From Candidatus Omnitrophota bacterium (lineage in GTDB: Bacteria; Verrucomicrobiota; Verrucomicrobiia; Limisphaerales; UBA1319), in contig JAMCZD010000429.1 of assembly GCA_023473405.1 (NCBI GenBank), positions 1 to 6,277 on the forward strand: a stretch of 6,277 bases of DNA, in the 5' to 3' direction. Under the pieces are notes generated by a model. It saw nothing but the letters and a program-made list of their open reading frames with translations, had not been told where the DNA came from and made no database searches. This document shows, one piece after another, positions 6,255 to 6,277 of the stretch (position 1 is the first letter of the stretch; each line of letters starts with the position of its first letter). The position numbers were made by a program, and so were the translations under genes.

Positions 6255-6277
6255 AAATACAACGCCCAGGGGGACAT
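6253..6277 (+). other. Fragment of a second SBBP-repeat coding sequence at window end
   Basis: Read on the plus strand this encodes KYNAQGD, the core of the 'AKYD-x-x-G-N' SBBP motif, and it is an exact inverted copy of 5014-5038. The frame is open back only to 6219 (TGA at 6216-6218) and has no ATG, and just upstream it consists of heptamer repeats. It is therefore not the start of an intact gene. It could be a partial duplicated copy, a neighbouring SBBP gene fused to a microsatellite, or an assembly artefact at a contig end. Confidence 0.5.

Overview
The window looks like a bacterial metagenome-type contig, probably from the Verrucomicrobiota. That lineage call is an inference. It rests on a secreted SBBP-type beta-propeller protein with a short C-terminal module ending in a 'FYRAR' motif, on heptamer microsatellites between genes, and on an intergenic element built around a CCTGGGGC/GCCCCAGG hairpin. 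TGG is used for Trp and TGA as a stop, so the standard bacterial code applies. Both ends cut through coding or coding-derived sequence.

Positions 1-2802 (+ strand) hold a compact three-gene run. It comprises the C-terminal part of a trypsin-like serine peptidase (1-687, complete His/Asp/Ser triad, 5' end outside the window), a membrane-anchored protein of unknown function with internally repeated domains (727-2319), and a small Sel1-repeat protein (2323-2802) that starts 3 nt after the previous stop. The spacing suggests co-transcription. A peptidase, a membrane-anchored repeat protein and a Sel1 adaptor could work together at the membrane, but nothing in the sequence proves it.

Positions 2834-4038 (- strand, convergent with the first operon) hold a decayed gene for a right-handed beta-helix protein with a phage-tail/LamG-like C-terminal module. 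It has no start codon, carries an in-frame TGA at 3607-3609 and needs a -1 frame correction near 3139-3141. Once corrected it reads about 400 residues to a TAG at 2834.

Positions 4053-5633 (- strand) hold an intact gene for a secreted SBBP/beta-propeller protein with a signal peptide. The beta-helix remnant lies directly downstream of its stop codon.

Positions 5634-6277 have no convincing gene. They contain a (AATTGNN)3 heptamer tract, a pair of about 68-bp units in inverted orientation (REPIN/MITE-like), a second heptamer tract in the opposite orientation, and a 25-nt terminal stretch that is an exact inverted copy of part of the SBBP gene (5014-5038). That last match is either a second SBBP gene fragment or an assembly artefact at the contig end.
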